Source: Flagellimonas sp. CMM7 (GTDB taxonomy: Bacteria; Bacteroidota; Bacteroidia; Flavobacteriales; Flavobacteriaceae). Taken from it: a DNA stretch of 64,000 nt. The position numbers and the translations under genes were made by a program. The first letter of the stretch is position 1. Every line of letters starts with the position of its first letter. Shown here piece after piece: positions 52,057 to 60,112 of this stretch. The notes under the pieces are model-generated. The model was not told the DNA's origin, ran no database searches, and saw only the letters and a program-made list of their open reading frames with translations. The stretch covers positions 3,493,501 to 3,557,500 of the forward strand of contig NZ_CP090003.1 in assembly GCF_021390195.1 (NCBI RefSeq), given 5' to 3'.

Positions 52057-53232
52057 ATGAACTATATACTTTCTGATGGACCTCAAAGAAAATCACTGCT
52101 TCCTTTTACGTTTACCAGGCCTGTCGCGGAAATTAGAATAGGAATCTTGACCATTAAGGAAAAATGGGAAAAGTACCTGAATGCGGAAATTAGTTTTAAG
52201 ACAGAGGAGTATTTATCTGAGAAGTATCCAATGACGGAAGCCGCAGATAACGTTGTTATTATCGCATCTTATTTGCCTAACCCACAACTTTTGGAAACCA
52301 TACGTTCTTTAAAGGAAGGGGATGCAATTTTTCATGAGGACAAAGTAGTAGCGTATAACACCAAGAATCCAAAAGATGATGTTGATTTTTCTGAATATAC
52401 CATTGTAAAATACGCAGGAGATATACTCACTGTAGACCATACTTGGGATATCTTTTCTAAGAATGGAGAAGCTTTACAAGCTGATTTTAATTTAATTACG
52501 AAAGGCCGAAAAAGTGCCCCAATTTCTGATACCAATAGATTAACCTGTCCTGAAAACATTTTTTTGGAAGAAGGAGCAAAAGTGGAGCATAGTATTCTAA
52601 ATGCAACCAAAGGACCAATTTACATTGGCAAAAATGCGGAGATTTGGGAGGGTTGCATGGTTCGCGGTGCATTGGCTTTATGTGATAATGCAGTGGTAAA
52701 AATGGGTGCTAAAATGTATGGACCAACCACTATTGGGCCTTACGGAAAGGTTTGTGGTGAAGTTAACAACTCTGTTATTTTTGGATACTCCAGCAAAGGG
52801 CATGATGGTTACCTAGGAAATGCAGTATTGGGTGAATGGTGCAATATTGGCGCGGATTCTAACAACTCCAATTTAAAGAACAATTATGCCAAGGTGCGTT
52901 TATGGAACTATGCAACAGAAAAATTTGATCATACAGGCTTGCAGTTTTGTGGACTAATGATGGGTGATCATAGTAAAACAGCTATTAATACCATGTTCAA
53001 TACGGGAACAGTAATAGGCGTAAACGCTAATATTTATGTTCCTGGATTTCCAAGAAACTTTGTTCCTAGCTTTAGTTGGGGCGGAGCTTCTGGCTTTAGT
53101 ACTTACATGCCAAAAAAAGCCTTTGAGGCAGCAGCAGTAATGATGGAACGTAGAGGGGTTGAATTTGACGATAAAGAGGCACGTATCTTAGAGCACGTAT
53201 TTGAGTTGACCAAAAAGTGGAGGAATTATTAA
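52057..53232 (+). CDS. GlmU-family sugar-nucleotidyltransferase-like protein
   Basis: A 391-residue protein with a nucleotidyltransferase-like N-terminal half and a left-handed beta-helix C-terminal half, where hexapeptide repeats (for example VVKMGAKMYGPTTIGPY, NAVLGEWCNIGADSNNSN) are visible at about 190-345. The N-terminus starts SDGPQRKSLLPFTFTRPVAEIRIGIL in the fashion of the Bacteroidota GlmU-like (COG1208-related) family, not the classical LxxGxGTRM motif. It may uridylylate N-acetylglucosamine-1-phosphate or be an acetyltransferase in envelope synthesis; unproven. Lies 26 bp after the rpmE2 terminator T-run, convergent with hxlR. Confidence 0.85.
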   Translation: MNYILSDGPQRKSLLPFTFTRPVAEIRIGILTIKEKWEKYLNAEISFKTEEYLSEKYPMTEAADNVVIIASYLPNPQLLETIRSLKEGDAIFHEDKVVAYNTKNPKDDVDFSEYTIVKYAGDILTVDHTWDIFSKNGEALQADFNLITKGRKSAPISDTNRLTCPENIFLEEGAKVEHSILNATKGPIYIGKNAEIWEGCMVRGALALCDNAVVKMGAKMYGPTTIGPYGKVCGEVNNSVIFGYSSKGHDGYLGNAVLGEWCNIGADSNNSNLKNNYAKVRLWNYATEKFDHTGLQFCGLMMGDHSKTAINTMFNTGTVIGVNANIYVPGFPRNFVPSFSWGGASGFSTYMPKKAFEAAAVMMERRGVEFDDKEARILEHVFELTKKWRNY

Positions 53233-53241
53233 GTATATAAT

Positions 53242-53667
53242 TTAATTTTCGGAAACAGCTTCAAACTCTTTTAAAAGGGCTTTACTCATTTTATCCTGTA
53301 AATCTTCACCCCCTTTTATAAGTTCTGATACGTGTGCTCTATCTTTTTCAGAAACTTTTCTATGATTTAAACTCCACTCAGACATTGCTATCATAATAGG
53401 CATTAAATCAATACCTACTTTGGTTAATGTGTATATGTTTTTTTGTTTGTGCTTAGCATCTTTTGTTTTAATAACAATTCCTGACTCCTCTAGTTTATTA
53501 AGCCTGTCTGTTAAAATATTGCTGGCAATTTTTTCATCAGATTCTCTTATCTCATTAAAGTATCGTTTCCCGTCAAACATAATATCCCTTATGATTAACA
53601 AGGTCCATTTGTCCCCAAACACTTCAAGGTATTGATTTATTGGGCATGATGATTTCAATTCTTTCAT
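53242..53667 (-). CDS. HxlR-family transcription regulator
   Basis: A 141-residue winged-helix regulator of the HxlR (DUF24) family. Features: SCPINQYLEVFGDKWTLLIIRDIMFDGKRYFNEIRESDEKIASNILTDRLNKLEESGIV with Cys8 in the position used for thiol sensing in YodB-type members. Such regulators repress quinone- or aldehyde-detoxifying genes. It is divergent from a DUF1330/SDR pair, with the intergenic region carrying a 13-bp inverted repeat and overlapping promoters. Confidence 0.93.
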   Translation of the reverse strand: MKELKSSCPINQYLEVFGDKWTLLIIRDIMFDGKRYFNEIRESDEKIASNILTDRLNKLEESGIVIKTKDAKHKQKNIYTLTKVGIDLMPIMIAMSEWSLNHRKVSEKDRAHVSELIKGGEDLQDKMSKALLKEFEAVSEN

Positions 53668-53685
53668 ATTAAGTTTTATATTAAA

Positions 53686-53743
53686 ACTAGTTGCAAAATA
53701 AAATTAGTTTAATATATTTGAGCAGTTGTTTTTTGCAACTAGT
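53686..53743. promoter_or_regulatory. Inverted operator half-sites overlapping face-to-face divergent promoters
   Basis: Two perfect 13-bp inverted half-sites, ACTAGTTGCAAAA (53686-53698) and its complement 53731-53743. The TTG of the left one plus TATATTTG (53713-53720) makes an exact plus-strand promoter (19-nt spacer) for the DUF1330 gene. The mirrored TTG in the right half-site and TATATTAA (53716-53709, minus) with the same 19-nt spacer give a weaker leftward promoter for hxlR. Binding at both half-sites would control both. Confidence 0.75.
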
Positions 53744-53768
53744 CAAATATACATTAAAATTCACTTTG

Positions 53769-54065
53769 ATGAACAGAGGGTATCTGATTGAAAATTATAC
53801 CGTAATAGATAAGGAGAATTATATTCCTCCTGTAAAAACGATAAACGGAATACTGGAAAAGTTTAATGGGAAATTCTTAGTGGCAACACCAAAATCTAAA
53901 ACCTTACATGGCAATCCGTTAGAGGTGGTCGTAGTTATAGAGTTTGAATCTGTTGAGAAGGCTCAAGAGTTCTATAATTCTAAGGATTATGAAGAGTACA
54001 AAAGCCTATATGAAAACACTACTCAAGGTTGGATAAGTTTAGCACCAGAATATTTAAAAAAGTAA
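53769..54065 (+). CDS. DUF1330 family protein
   Basis: A 98-residue cytosolic protein with the ferredoxin-like dimeric fold of DUF1330: N-terminal MNRGYLIENYTVI, then the mid-segment VKTINGILEKFNGKFLVATP and the strand EVVVVIEFESVEKAQEFYNSKDYEEY. I use the ATG at 53769; the ORF to 53691 would start inside the promoter. DUF1330 proteins sit in detoxification and catabolic clusters. Followed after 17 bp by an SDR gene. Confidence 0.9.
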   Translation: MNRGYLIENYTVIDKENYIPPVKTINGILEKFNGKFLVATPKSKTLHGNPLEVVVVIEFESVEKAQEFYNSKDYEEYKSLYENTTQGWISLAPEYLKK

Positions 54066-54082
54066 AATCAAAACTCAATTAT

Positions 54083-54868
54083 ATGGATAATCAATTATTA
54101 AAGAATAAGAATGCACTTGTTTTTGGAGCTAAGGGAGCTACGGGACTACAAGTGTCAAAAGCATTAAAAATGCAAGGAGCCACTATTTATATGTCGGACA
54201 TTAATGTAAATGGTATTGCAGAAGAATCGGAATTGGGCCAAGTGCGAAAGTTAGATACTTTGGACGAGGAAGCTGTTTTACAGTATTTTGACTGGTTTAA
54301 AAAGGAAGATATAAATGTTGATATTGTCATTAACTTAAGTGCTTCAAACCCTGCTGAATACAATCATGGCAAGCCTGCAATGGAAGTATCTTTAGAGCAG
54401 TTTATGATGCCTTTGAAATCTACAACAGCCTGCCAATTTCTTACTGCAAAAGCTGCTTACCCAATAATGTCCAAACAAGGGCAAGGAGTTATCATTTTCA
54501 TCACTTCTACTTTAGCTAAAGTAGGCTCTCCATGGAGTCCTGCCTTAACAGCATCCCATGCCGCTACGGAAGGTTTGTTGAAAAGTCTGGCTAACGAATG
54601 GGGACCAGAAGGAGTAAGGGTAATTGGCGTAAGAACGGAAGCCATGCCAGACTCCCCTACAATTGATTACACTTTTACTACTATGGGTTTAAACATGGGA
54701 ATGAGCAGAGATGAAATGCAGCAATTTATAGTAGAAAACAAAACGGCCATGAAAAAACTTCCTTCCACAGAAAATACGGCAAACGTTGTAGTTTTAGCAG
54801 CATCTGAACTAGCAAGCCATATGACTGGAACTATCATGAACCAATCCGTGGGGCACATTTTAGAGTAG
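54083..54868 (+). CDS. SDR-family protein with non-canonical active site
   Basis: A 261-residue SDR (start ATG 54083; TTG/ATG further upstream would lie inside the DUF1330 gene). The Rossmann motif is VFGAKGATG (residues 13-21) and NLSASNP replaces the usual NNAG. Catalytic Ser142 is in FITSTL, but the YxxxK pair is SHAATEG here: His159 for Tyr and Glu163 for Lys. It therefore cannot work by the classical SDR mechanism without an unusual proton relay. Operon with DUF1330 under HxlR control, so perhaps a binding or sensing protein, or an atypical reductase. Confidence 0.85.
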   Translation: MDNQLLKNKNALVFGAKGATGLQVSKALKMQGATIYMSDINVNGIAEESELGQVRKLDTLDEEAVLQYFDWFKKEDINVDIVINLSASNPAEYNHGKPAMEVSLEQFMMPLKSTTACQFLTAKAAYPIMSKQGQGVIIFITSTLAKVGSPWSPALTASHAATEGLLKSLANEWGPEGVRVIGVRTEAMPDSPTIDYTFTTMGLNMGMSRDEMQQFIVENKTAMKKLPSTENTANVVVLAASELASHMTGTIMNQSVGHILE

Positions 54869-54977
54869 TTGCCTAATTATATTTTTAATGTTTAAGATAT
54901 GGTATCGATTTAACACTAAGACAAGTTCGGCACGGGCAAGTTACATAGACCAATAACCAAAAATCAAATCAATTTAG

Positions 54978-54985
54978 TACCTTTG
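54978..54985 (+). promoter_or_regulatory. Probable -7 element of mtaB
   Basis: TACCTTTG matches TAnnTTTG, 26 bp before the start; no TTG at the -33 place. The gap 54869-55011 has nothing else recognised. Confidence 0.45.
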
Positions 54986-55011
54986 CAGCCCTTAAAATCA
55001 AGGGTTTACTC

Positions 55012-56340
55012 ATGAACAAAAAAGTCGCCTTTTACACACTTGGTTGTAAACTAAATTTCTCCGAGACCTCTACCATTGCAAGAAGTTTTGAAGGGGAAGG
55101 TTTTGATAGGGTAGACTTTTCAGAAAAGGCGGATATCTACGTAATCAATACATGTTCTGTTACTGAAAATGCCGATAAACGTTTTAAAACAATTGTAAAA
55201 CAAGCTCAAAAAAGCAACTCAGATGCCTTTACAGCTGCTGTTGGTTGCTATGCGCAACTAAAGCCAGAGCAATTGGCTGCGGTGGATGGTGTGGATTTAG
55301 TGCTTGGAGCAACAGAAAAATTTAAGATTACCGACTATCTTAACGATCTTACTAAAAATGATAGGGGAGAGGTTCATTCCTGCGAGATAGAAGATGCTGA
55401 TTTTTATGTAGGCAGTTATGCCATTGGAGACAGAACCAGGGCCTTTTTAAAAGTTCAAGATGGTTGCGACTATAAATGTACCTATTGCACTATCCCTTTG
55501 GCCAGAGGTATTTCTCGTAGCGATACTTTACAGAATGTATTACAGAATGCTACTGAAATAGCTACTAAGGGCATTAAAGAAATTGTACTTACCGGGGTTA
55601 ATATTGGAGACTATGGTAAGGGAGAGTTTGGGAACAAAAAACACGAGCATACCTTCTTGGATTTGGTAAAGGCTTTGGATGAAATAGAAGGAATTCATCG
55701 TTTAAGAATATCATCAATTGAACCCAATCTTTTAAAAAATGAAACAATAGATTTTGTTTCCAAAAGCAATTCTTTTGTACCCCATTTTCATATTCCCTTG
55801 CAGAGCGGTAGTGATGATGTTTTGAAGTTGATGAGGCGTAGGTACCTATCCAATCTATATATTGATAGGGTAAGTAGAATTAAGCGGACTATGCCACATG
55901 CTTGCATTGGAGTAGATGTTATTGTTGGTTTTCCAGGGGAAACAGATGAGCATTTCTTGGAAACCTATCATTTTCTAAATGAGCTGGATATTTCCTATTT
56001 ACATGTCTTCACCTATTCTGAAAGAGATAATACGTTAGCAGCAGAAATGGAAAACGTGGTTCCAAAAAATATCAGAAGCAAACGAAGTAAAATGCTGCGT
56101 GGACTTTCGGCAAAAAAGCGAAGAGCTTTTTATGAGAGTCAAATTGGGAGTGTGCGCACTGTTTTGTTTGAAGGCGAAAACAAGTCAGGTTACATTCACG
56201 GTTTTACAGAGAATTATGTGAAAGTAAAGGCACCGTGGAATCCAGAATTGATCAATACACTGCATGAAGTGGAACTCACCAAGATAGATGAAGATGGATT
56301 GGTGCGTTTTGAATTTGTTTCAGATAAAATTTTGGCATAA
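55012..56340 (+). CDS. mtaB: tRNA t6A37 methylthiotransferase MtaB
   Basis: A 442-residue radical-SAM enzyme that converts t6A37 to ms2t6A in tRNAs reading ANN codons. The N-terminal UPF0004 domain has three Cys (YTLGCKLNFSE, NTCSVTENAD, AAVGCYAQL) binding the auxiliary 4Fe-4S cluster; the radical-SAM triad is CDYKCTYC at about residues 154-161; the C-terminal TRAM domain begins about residue 375. Length and motifs fit MtaB rather than MiaB or RimO (the CKLNFSE word is MtaB-like). Single gene with a terminator. Confidence 0.95.
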   Translation: MNKKVAFYTLGCKLNFSETSTIARSFEGEGFDRVDFSEKADIYVINTCSVTENADKRFKTIVKQAQKSNSDAFTAAVGCYAQLKPEQLAAVDGVDLVLGATEKFKITDYLNDLTKNDRGEVHSCEIEDADFYVGSYAIGDRTRAFLKVQDGCDYKCTYCTIPLARGISRSDTLQNVLQNATEIATKGIKEIVLTGVNIGDYGKGEFGNKKHEHTFLDLVKALDEIEGIHRLRISSIEPNLLKNETIDFVSKSNSFVPHFHIPLQSGSDDVLKLMRRRYLSNLYIDRVSRIKRTMPHACIGVDVIVGFPGETDEHFLETYHFLNELDISYLHVFTYSERDNTLAAEMENVVPKNIRSKRSKMLRGLSAKKRRAFYESQIGSVRTVLFEGENKSGYIHGFTENYVKVKAPWNPELINTLHEVELTKIDEDGLVRFEFVSDKILA

Positions 56341-56341
56341 A

Positions 56342-56367
56342 AAAAACCTCTCGGTTGAGAGGTTTTT
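56342..56367. terminator. Bidirectional terminator between mtaB and the degenerate GNAT gene
   Basis: Perfect 11-bp stem AAAAACCTCTC / GAGAGGTTTTT with a 4-nt loop and A/T-runs on both sides, placed between convergent genes. Confidence 0.93.
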
Positions 56368-56386
56368 ATAAATCTTACTTTTTTAA

Positions 56387-56680
56387 TTAGATGCGTATTC
56401 CAACAGGAAGCATCTCTTTATACTGTCTGTTCTTTCTTAAAAAACCTGCAATGTGTGGGCTAGTAGGAACAACCCTCAAGTTTTTCTCTTGTATTTGATG
56501 TAAAACGGCTTTGATAAAAGTTTCTTTAAAGCCTTCTTGTGTAATTTCTTCAGGAATTACAAGTTTGGTCAAAAATACTTTGCGTTCTTGTGAAGAGTAC
56601 TCAATTTTAGCTAAATGCCCATTCAACTTAGTTTCAAATTGGCGCAAGAAACTATTGTCATTAACTTCCATTTCTGTCAT
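56387..56680 (-). CDS. Degenerate YjdJ-type GNAT paralogue (likely non-catalytic)
   Basis: A 97-residue protein aligned end to end with the YjdJ-type protein at 2729-3028: LAKIEYSSQERKVFLTKLVIPEE pairs with IAKIEYIKAKEKIYLTHTEVPRD, and LRVVPTSPHIAGFLRKN with LTLVPLCPFVAMYIKRH. Catalytic signatures are lost: the acetyl-CoA loop YEGKGVG is ITQEGFK here, His40 is Lys39, and Cys75 is Ser74. So it keeps the fold but should not transfer acetyl groups. No Fe-S partner gene is nearby. Role unknown: a pseudoenzyme, regulator or ligand-binding protein. Confidence 0.78.
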   Translation of the reverse strand: MTEMEVNDNSFLRQFETKLNGHLAKIEYSSQERKVFLTKLVIPEEITQEGFKETFIKAVLHQIQEKNLRVVPTSPHIAGFLRKNRQYKEMLPVGIRI

Positions 56681-56842
56681 ATAGAATTATTTTAAAATTG
56701 ACATTGTCTAATTACCGAAGTGGTAATTCTATTGTTCCCATTTAAGATGCATATGTAATATTAAGTGGGGCTAATTGCAAAAGGGACACAAAATTAGTCA
56801 AAAATTTGCTAATTTCCTAGCCTAATCGATATTCGGTGAGAA
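56681..56842. other. Intergenic region with a short inverted repeat
   Basis: The 162 bp between divergent genes hold an inverted repeat AATTACC / GGTAATT (56710-56716, 56722-56728), a possible operator near the promoter of the degenerate GNAT gene. No strong TTG/TAnnTTTG pair was found. Confidence 0.35.
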
Positions 56843-57520
56843 ATGCCCGACAACAAAATACATGTATACCTTATACCAGGAATGGCTGCCAACTCATCCA
56901 TATTTGATGGAATAAAATTGCCTTCTGAAATTTTTGAAACCCATAAATTAGAATGGTTCATTCCCAAAAAAGGAATGCCCTTTGAAGCATATGCCAAAGA
57001 AATGGCCTTGAACATCGTTCATGAAAACCCAGTATTGCTCGGAGTGTCATTTGGAGGTCTTTTGGCCCAAGAGATTGCAAAGCACAGGAAGGTGTCTAAA
57101 ATTATAGCGGTCTCGTGTGTTAAAAAGAGCAGTGAACTACCCAAGAGGATGATTTTTGCCAAGTATACCAAGGTGCATAAATTGTTACCTACAGGCTTGG
57201 TAAACAATGTGGAACTATTGGCCAAATATGCTTTTGGCGAAACGGTTACCAAGCGTTTAGAACTTTATGAAAAATACCTGTCCGTCAGAGATAAACAGTA
57301 TATAGATTGGGCCATTGACAATATTGTAAGCTGGGAGCAAACCATTCCTCCAAAAAACCTTGTTCATATTCAAGGTGAAAAAGATGCTGTATTTCCAATA
57401 GCGAACATTAAAGATTGTATTCCTGTTAAAAATGGAACCCATGCCATGATAATTCACAGGGCAAAGTGGTTTAATGAGAACCTGTCGGCAATTATTTTAG
57501 AAGAAGGTAGTTCTATATAG
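56843..57520 (+). CDS. Alpha/beta-hydrolase family protein
   Basis: A 225-residue cytosolic alpha/beta hydrolase. Opening YLIPGMAANSSIF gives the oxyanion strand region, LLGVSFGGLLAQEIAKH the nucleophile elbow (Ser in GVSFGG), and HIQGEKDAVFPI plus KNGTHAMIIHRA the Asp and His of the triad. Substrate unknown. The lytic transglycosylase gene follows after 34 bp on the same strand and may share its transcript. Confidence 0.88.
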   Translation: MPDNKIHVYLIPGMAANSSIFDGIKLPSEIFETHKLEWFIPKKGMPFEAYAKEMALNIVHENPVLLGVSFGGLLAQEIAKHRKVSKIIAVSCVKKSSELPKRMIFAKYTKVHKLLPTGLVNNVELLAKYAFGETVTKRLELYEKYLSVRDKQYIDWAIDNIVSWEQTIPPKNLVHIQGEKDAVFPIANIKDCIPVKNGTHAMIIHRAKWFNENLSAIILEEGSSI

Positions 57521-57554
57521 TATCTTTACATAACATACATATAGAAGGGATAGC

Positions 57555-58514
57555 ATGAAACACATAAAAAATATATTAGCAGTTATAGGATTAGTCGTGG
57601 TTGTTGGCAGTCTTATTTTCGCCGTACAATCTGCTCCAGAAGATAAAATGGAAAAGACGGAAGTTGCCGATGTTGAAAAAAATATCTCGGACGGGTATAA
57701 AATAAGCGCAATTGAAATTCCAGAAGATTTAAATTTTGCAGGGGAGCCGGTACCTTTTGAAGACCCGGAAGTTATGGAGAGAGTAGATCGGGAGTTTTTG
57801 GTGAATACCTATTGGCAATCCAATGCGTTGCTGTTAATGAAACGTGCCAATAAATATTTCCCCATTATAGAACCAATTCTAGCAAAAAATGGAGTCCCGG
57901 ACGATTTTAAATACTTGGCCGTTGCAGAAAGTGCGCTGATTGATGTTGCCTCACCCAAAGGTGCCGCGGGAATGTGGCACTTTATGAGAGCAACCGGCAA
58001 AGAATATGGATTAGAGGTAAATGCCAATGTTGATGAGCGGTATCATATTAGAAAGTCTACACAAGCAGCTTGTGACTATATCAACAAATGGAAAAAACGT
58101 TTTGGTACATGGACCCTCACTGCTGCAACATACAATGCAGGTCCGGGTGGGGTTAGAAAATATATGAACATTCAAAAAGTGGATAACTACTATGATCTTC
58201 TGTTAGGTCAGGAAACAGGGCGTTATGTTTTTAGGATTTTGGCACTTAAGGAAATCCTTTCTAATCCCGATAAGTATGGTTTTGATGTGGAGAAAGATGA
58301 CTTCTATAAAGCAGTGCCCACATTTACGGTTGAAATTGACAAACCAGTTGCCAGTTGGGCGGATTTTGCCAAGGAATATGAAATCAATTACAAAATCTTG
58401 AAGAGGCACAATCCTTGGTTGCGCGAACCGCATTTGAACAATGCTTCTGGTAAAAAGTATGTGATTGAAATTCCTAATAAAGGGTATTACCGCAACACTA
58501 GCGCAGGTCAATAG
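57555..58514 (+). CDS. Lytic transglycosylase (MltD-like)
   Basis: A 319-residue envelope enzyme with an N-terminal membrane anchor/signal (IKNILAVIGLVVVVGSLIFAV). The catalytic domain (about 85-245) has the SLT signatures DFKYLAVAESALIDVASPKGAAGMWHFMRATGKEYGLEV (catalytic Glu in AESAL) and LTAATYNAGPGGVRKYM. The C-terminus (VASWADFAKEYEINYKILKRHNPWL) looks like a degenerate LysM-type peptidoglycan-binding segment. It cleaves glycan strands between MurNAc and GlcNAc forming 1,6-anhydroMurNAc. Confidence 0.93.
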   Translation: MKHIKNILAVIGLVVVVGSLIFAVQSAPEDKMEKTEVADVEKNISDGYKISAIEIPEDLNFAGEPVPFEDPEVMERVDREFLVNTYWQSNALLLMKRANKYFPIIEPILAKNGVPDDFKYLAVAESALIDVASPKGAAGMWHFMRATGKEYGLEVNANVDERYHIRKSTQAACDYINKWKKRFGTWTLTAATYNAGPGGVRKYMNIQKVDNYYDLLLGQETGRYVFRILALKEILSNPDKYGFDVEKDDFYKAVPTFTVEIDKPVASWADFAKEYEINYKILKRHNPWLREPHLNNASGKKYVIEIPNKGYYRNTSAGQ

Positions 58515-58635
58515 TTTTATCAGACAATTATATTTTAAAACACAATTTTTTTGAGATTTCACTTATCGGTCTCGTGTATGAGTTGTAGTGGATTTTATGC
58601 AACTGCTTTCGGGATAACAATATACCTTAAATAAA
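58515..58635. other. Convergent intergenic region
   Basis: About 120 bp between the lytic transglycosylase stop and the terminator of the Crp-led operon; no gene or clear hairpin of its own. Confidence 0.35.
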
Positions 58636-58666
58636 AGAAAAACGGTTTAAGTTTTCACCTAAACCG
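58636..58666 (-). terminator. Terminator of the Crp-DoxX-NmrA operon
   Basis: Stem CGGTTTA / TAAACCG (58643-58649, 58660-58666), 10-nt loop, with a T-run on the minus strand (A-run 58638-58642). It lies 32 bp beyond the NmrA stop. Confidence 0.75.
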
Positions 58667-58698
58667 CTATTACTTATACAAGTTGTTGGCAATAGTTA

Positions 58699-59535
58699 TT
58701 AGACGCTCACTTGATGCCAAATCCCTGTTGCAGCAGTTTCTTTAGCATAAGTTTCAAAATCCTTAGCTGGTCTACCTAACACTTTAGCCACATCATCAGA
58801 AACTTCTTGGTTATCCGGGTTTCCTAATACTTCCTGGAATAAATACCCAAAGAGCCACACATAAGAATCTGGCAATCCTGCCTTTCGCATTCCATCTTTG
58901 AATTCGTCAACAGAAATGGGTATAAATTGAATCGTTTTTATTGACGCTTCAGCCATAATTTCAACCACTTCTTTAAATGTTCTTTTTTGTGGTCCAGTAA
59001 CAGTTATGGTCTTTCCATTATACGAATCATCGATTAGTACTTTAGACACTACATCGGCAATATCATCTGCGTCCACAAATGGAATTTCCGCCTCTGGCAT
59101 TGGCAGTGCAACTACACCATCTAATACAAAATCTAAAAATGCCCCTTCACTAAAGTTTTGATTAAACCACGAAGCTCTAACCAAGGTGTAATTTAAGCCT
59201 GAATTGGCAACGATATCCTCACAAGCTTCGGCTTCAGTTTCTCCTTTGCCAGAAAGCAATACAACTTTCTCCAATCCCGCTTCTAACGCTTTTTTAGTAA
59301 GTGTTGTAACTGCATCTCTAGATCCAGGAACAGCCAAATCCGGATAGTAAACAATATATGCTCTGTAAATATCCTTTAATGCGCCTGCATAGGTGTCTTG
59401 GTTTTCCCAATCAAAAGCTGGTTCTGTTCTTCTTCCCACAACACGTACGTTGTGTCCTAGCTGTGTTAATTTTTTGGCTACTCGACGGCCTGTTTTACCT
59501 GTTCCTCCTATTACTAAAATGTTTTGTGAATTCAT
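58699..59535 (-). CDS. NmrA/NAD(P)-binding oxidoreductase-like protein
   Basis: A 278-residue atypical SDR of the NmrA/quinone oxidoreductase-2-like group. NILVIGGTGKTGRRVAKKLTQLGHNVRVVGRR is the NADP-type Rossmann (GxxGxxG, Arg after strand 2). The usual YxxxK is absent; FNQNFSEGAFLDFVLDG and VDADDIADVVSKVLIDD are typical of NmrA/QOR2-type proteins. They act as redox sensors or reductases of quinones. Last gene of the five-gene operon; 21 bp after the FMN reductase. Confidence 0.88.
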   Translation of the reverse strand: MNSQNILVIGGTGKTGRRVAKKLTQLGHNVRVVGRRTEPAFDWENQDTYAGALKDIYRAYIVYYPDLAVPGSRDAVTTLTKKALEAGLEKVVLLSGKGETEAEACEDIVANSGLNYTLVRASWFNQNFSEGAFLDFVLDGVVALPMPEAEIPFVDADDIADVVSKVLIDDSYNGKTITVTGPQKRTFKEVVEIMAEASIKTIQFIPISVDEFKDGMRKAGLPDSYVWLFGYLFQEVLGNPDNQEVSDDVAKVLGRPAKDFETYAKETAATGIWHQVSV

Positions 59536-59556
59536 ATTTTTAAAGTTTTAAAGTTT

Positions 59557-60111
59557 CTAATTATTCTGTTTTTGATTTTTACTCAATTGCAGTTCGAAAC
59601 CCTGAATTTTTTGAGCTAATTCTTCTTTTAAGTTCTCATTAGAAATACCTTCCTCAGAGAAATTGTCAAAGAAACTAGGCAAGGAAAAATTCCCAACGAC
59701 ATTAGCACCTAAGAAAGGAAAGTAGTTAACAGCACCCTGTAATACAGTGGCGCCACCACGACCACCAGGTGAGGTTGCCATTAAGAGTGCGGGTTTCTCT
59801 CGCCATACTTTCATATTCGCGCGAGACAACCAGTCTAATATGTTTTTAAATACCGCTGTATAGGTTCCATTGTGTTCTGCTAATGCAATTATAAATCCAT
59901 CGGCTTTATCAAATAATTCATTGAGTCTTTTAACAGCTGTTGGAATGCCATTTTCTTCTTCAAAATCAACTCCGTAAATAGGCAGCACATAATCGTTTAA
60001 GTCGATATAAATTAGTTCTACATTTTCCAACAAACCAGAAGTGTAGGATAGCAACCTTTTGTTAATAGAGTTCTGACTATTAGTTCCTGCTATTGTGATG
60101 ATTTTTTTCAT
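59557..60111 (-). CDS. NADPH-dependent FMN reductase family protein
   Basis: A 184-residue flavodoxin-like reductase. Starts KKIITIAGTNSQNSINKRLLSYT (phosphate-binding loop for FMN), with GFIIALAEHNGTYTAVFKNILDWL and PALLMATSPGGRGGATVLQGAVNYFPFLGANVV (flavin/substrate contacts). Such enzymes reduce quinones, azo dyes or chromate by two electrons. It begins 1 bp after the DoxX stop, so translation is coupled. Confidence 0.92.
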   Translation of the reverse strand: MKKIITIAGTNSQNSINKRLLSYTSGLLENVELIYIDLNDYVLPIYGVDFEEENGIPTAVKRLNELFDKADGFIIALAEHNGTYTAVFKNILDWLSRANMKVWREKPALLMATSPGGRGGATVLQGAVNYFPFLGANVVGNFSLPSFFDNFSEEGISNENLKEELAQKIQGFELQLSKNQKQNN

Positions 60112-60112
60112 G

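Noticed and set aside
53691..53768. Extended N-terminus of the DUF1330 ORF
   Set aside because: It would start within the promoter and operator; the internal ATG at 53769 matches the family's usual N-terminus.
56742..56780. Imperfect dyad near 56742-56780
   Set aside because: Arms match only partly and the centre is AT-rich; not distinguishable from chance.
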